From the NCBI GenBank assembly GCA_021848555.1, contig JAJZUN010000179.1, positions 1 to 6,305 of the forward strand: DNA of 6,305 nucleotides. Reading direction: 5' to 3'. The position numbers and the translations under genes are program-made. The notes beneath the pieces were generated by a model. The model had not been told where the DNA came from and searched no databases. It worked only from the letters and a program-made list of their open reading frames with translations. This document shows positions 6,252-6,305 of this stretch, in pieces (position 1 is the stretch's first letter; each line of letters starts with the position of its first letter). The DNA comes from Pseudomonadota bacterium. GTDB lineage: Bacteria; Pseudomonadota; Gammaproteobacteria; Burkholderiales; SG8-39.

Positions 6252-6305
6252 TCATTGAACACACTGGAGTCGTCGCACCGTATCGAGCAGCGACACCAGA
6301 CCTAA

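Larger units (their letters stand above)
6181..6305 (-). mobile_element. 3' end of a group II intron (partial, runs off right edge)
   Basis: Read on the minus strand, the last 125 bases contain domains V and VI of a group II intron in the right order and spacing, ending in CCTACCCGAT. The terminal AU fits the AY rule for group II 3' ends, placing the 3' splice site between 6181 and 6180. Upstream of domain V, 6264-6299 folds into an imperfect hairpin (CTGG/CCAG and GTCGC/GCGAC) that may belong to domain IV. No reverse transcriptase is visible, since only about 50 bases lie before domain V; a TAG at 6304-6302 could be the end of such a gene, but this cannot be judged here. Whether the intron is full-length or a relic is unknown. 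It is antisense to metK, so it cannot splice from metK mRNA. Confidence 0.85.

Noticed and set aside
5733..6305. Plus-strand 190-codon frame running to the right edge
   Set aside because: It reads metK out of frame and then crosses the intron RNA domains; no protein family pattern is visible.

Overview
The window is GC-rich, densely coded and carries ordinary chromosomal housekeeping genes. The protein sequences and the gene order (two lipid A acyltransferases, dapF, DUF484 and xerC on one strand, with metK divergent) fit a Proteobacterium, most likely a Betaproteobacterium. That placement is inferred from gene content and family resemblance; no 16S or other marker is present.

Layout: From 1 to 4912 every gene lies on the minus strand, so transcription runs right to left. 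The first block is a tandem pair of LpxL-family lysophospholipid/lipid A acyltransferases (4912-4061, then 4020-3151). A 267-base spacer (2884-3150) follows and holds a perfect 21-bp inverted repeat. The second block is a small CoA-binding Rossmann protein (2883-2443) overlapping dapF (2446-1616) by ATGA, then a DUF484 protein (1528-878), then xerC (875 to the left edge, cut about 10-15 codons before its end). The dapF / DUF484 / xerC order matches the dapF-yigA-xerC cluster of enterobacteria.

On the plus strand, metK (4985-6166, S-adenosylmethionine synthetase) diverges from the acyltransferases across a 72-base spacer with a plausible extended -10 promoter. Fourteen bases after the metK stop, the 3' end of a group II intron begins on the minus strand. 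Domain VI (bulged branch-point A, GUGA tetraloop) and domain V (CGC triad, G-U wobble, two-base bulge) are both readable. The rest of the intron and any reverse transcriptase lie beyond the right edge.

How the genes relate: the acyltransferases finish lipid A, dapF makes meso-diaminopimelate for peptidoglycan and lysine, XerC resolves chromosome dimers, and MetK supplies the methyl donor. The first two are cell-envelope functions; the rest are general housekeeping. I found no previously undescribed system. The items worth a second look are the intron end beside metK, the long palindrome, and the CoA-binding gene translationally coupled to dapF.
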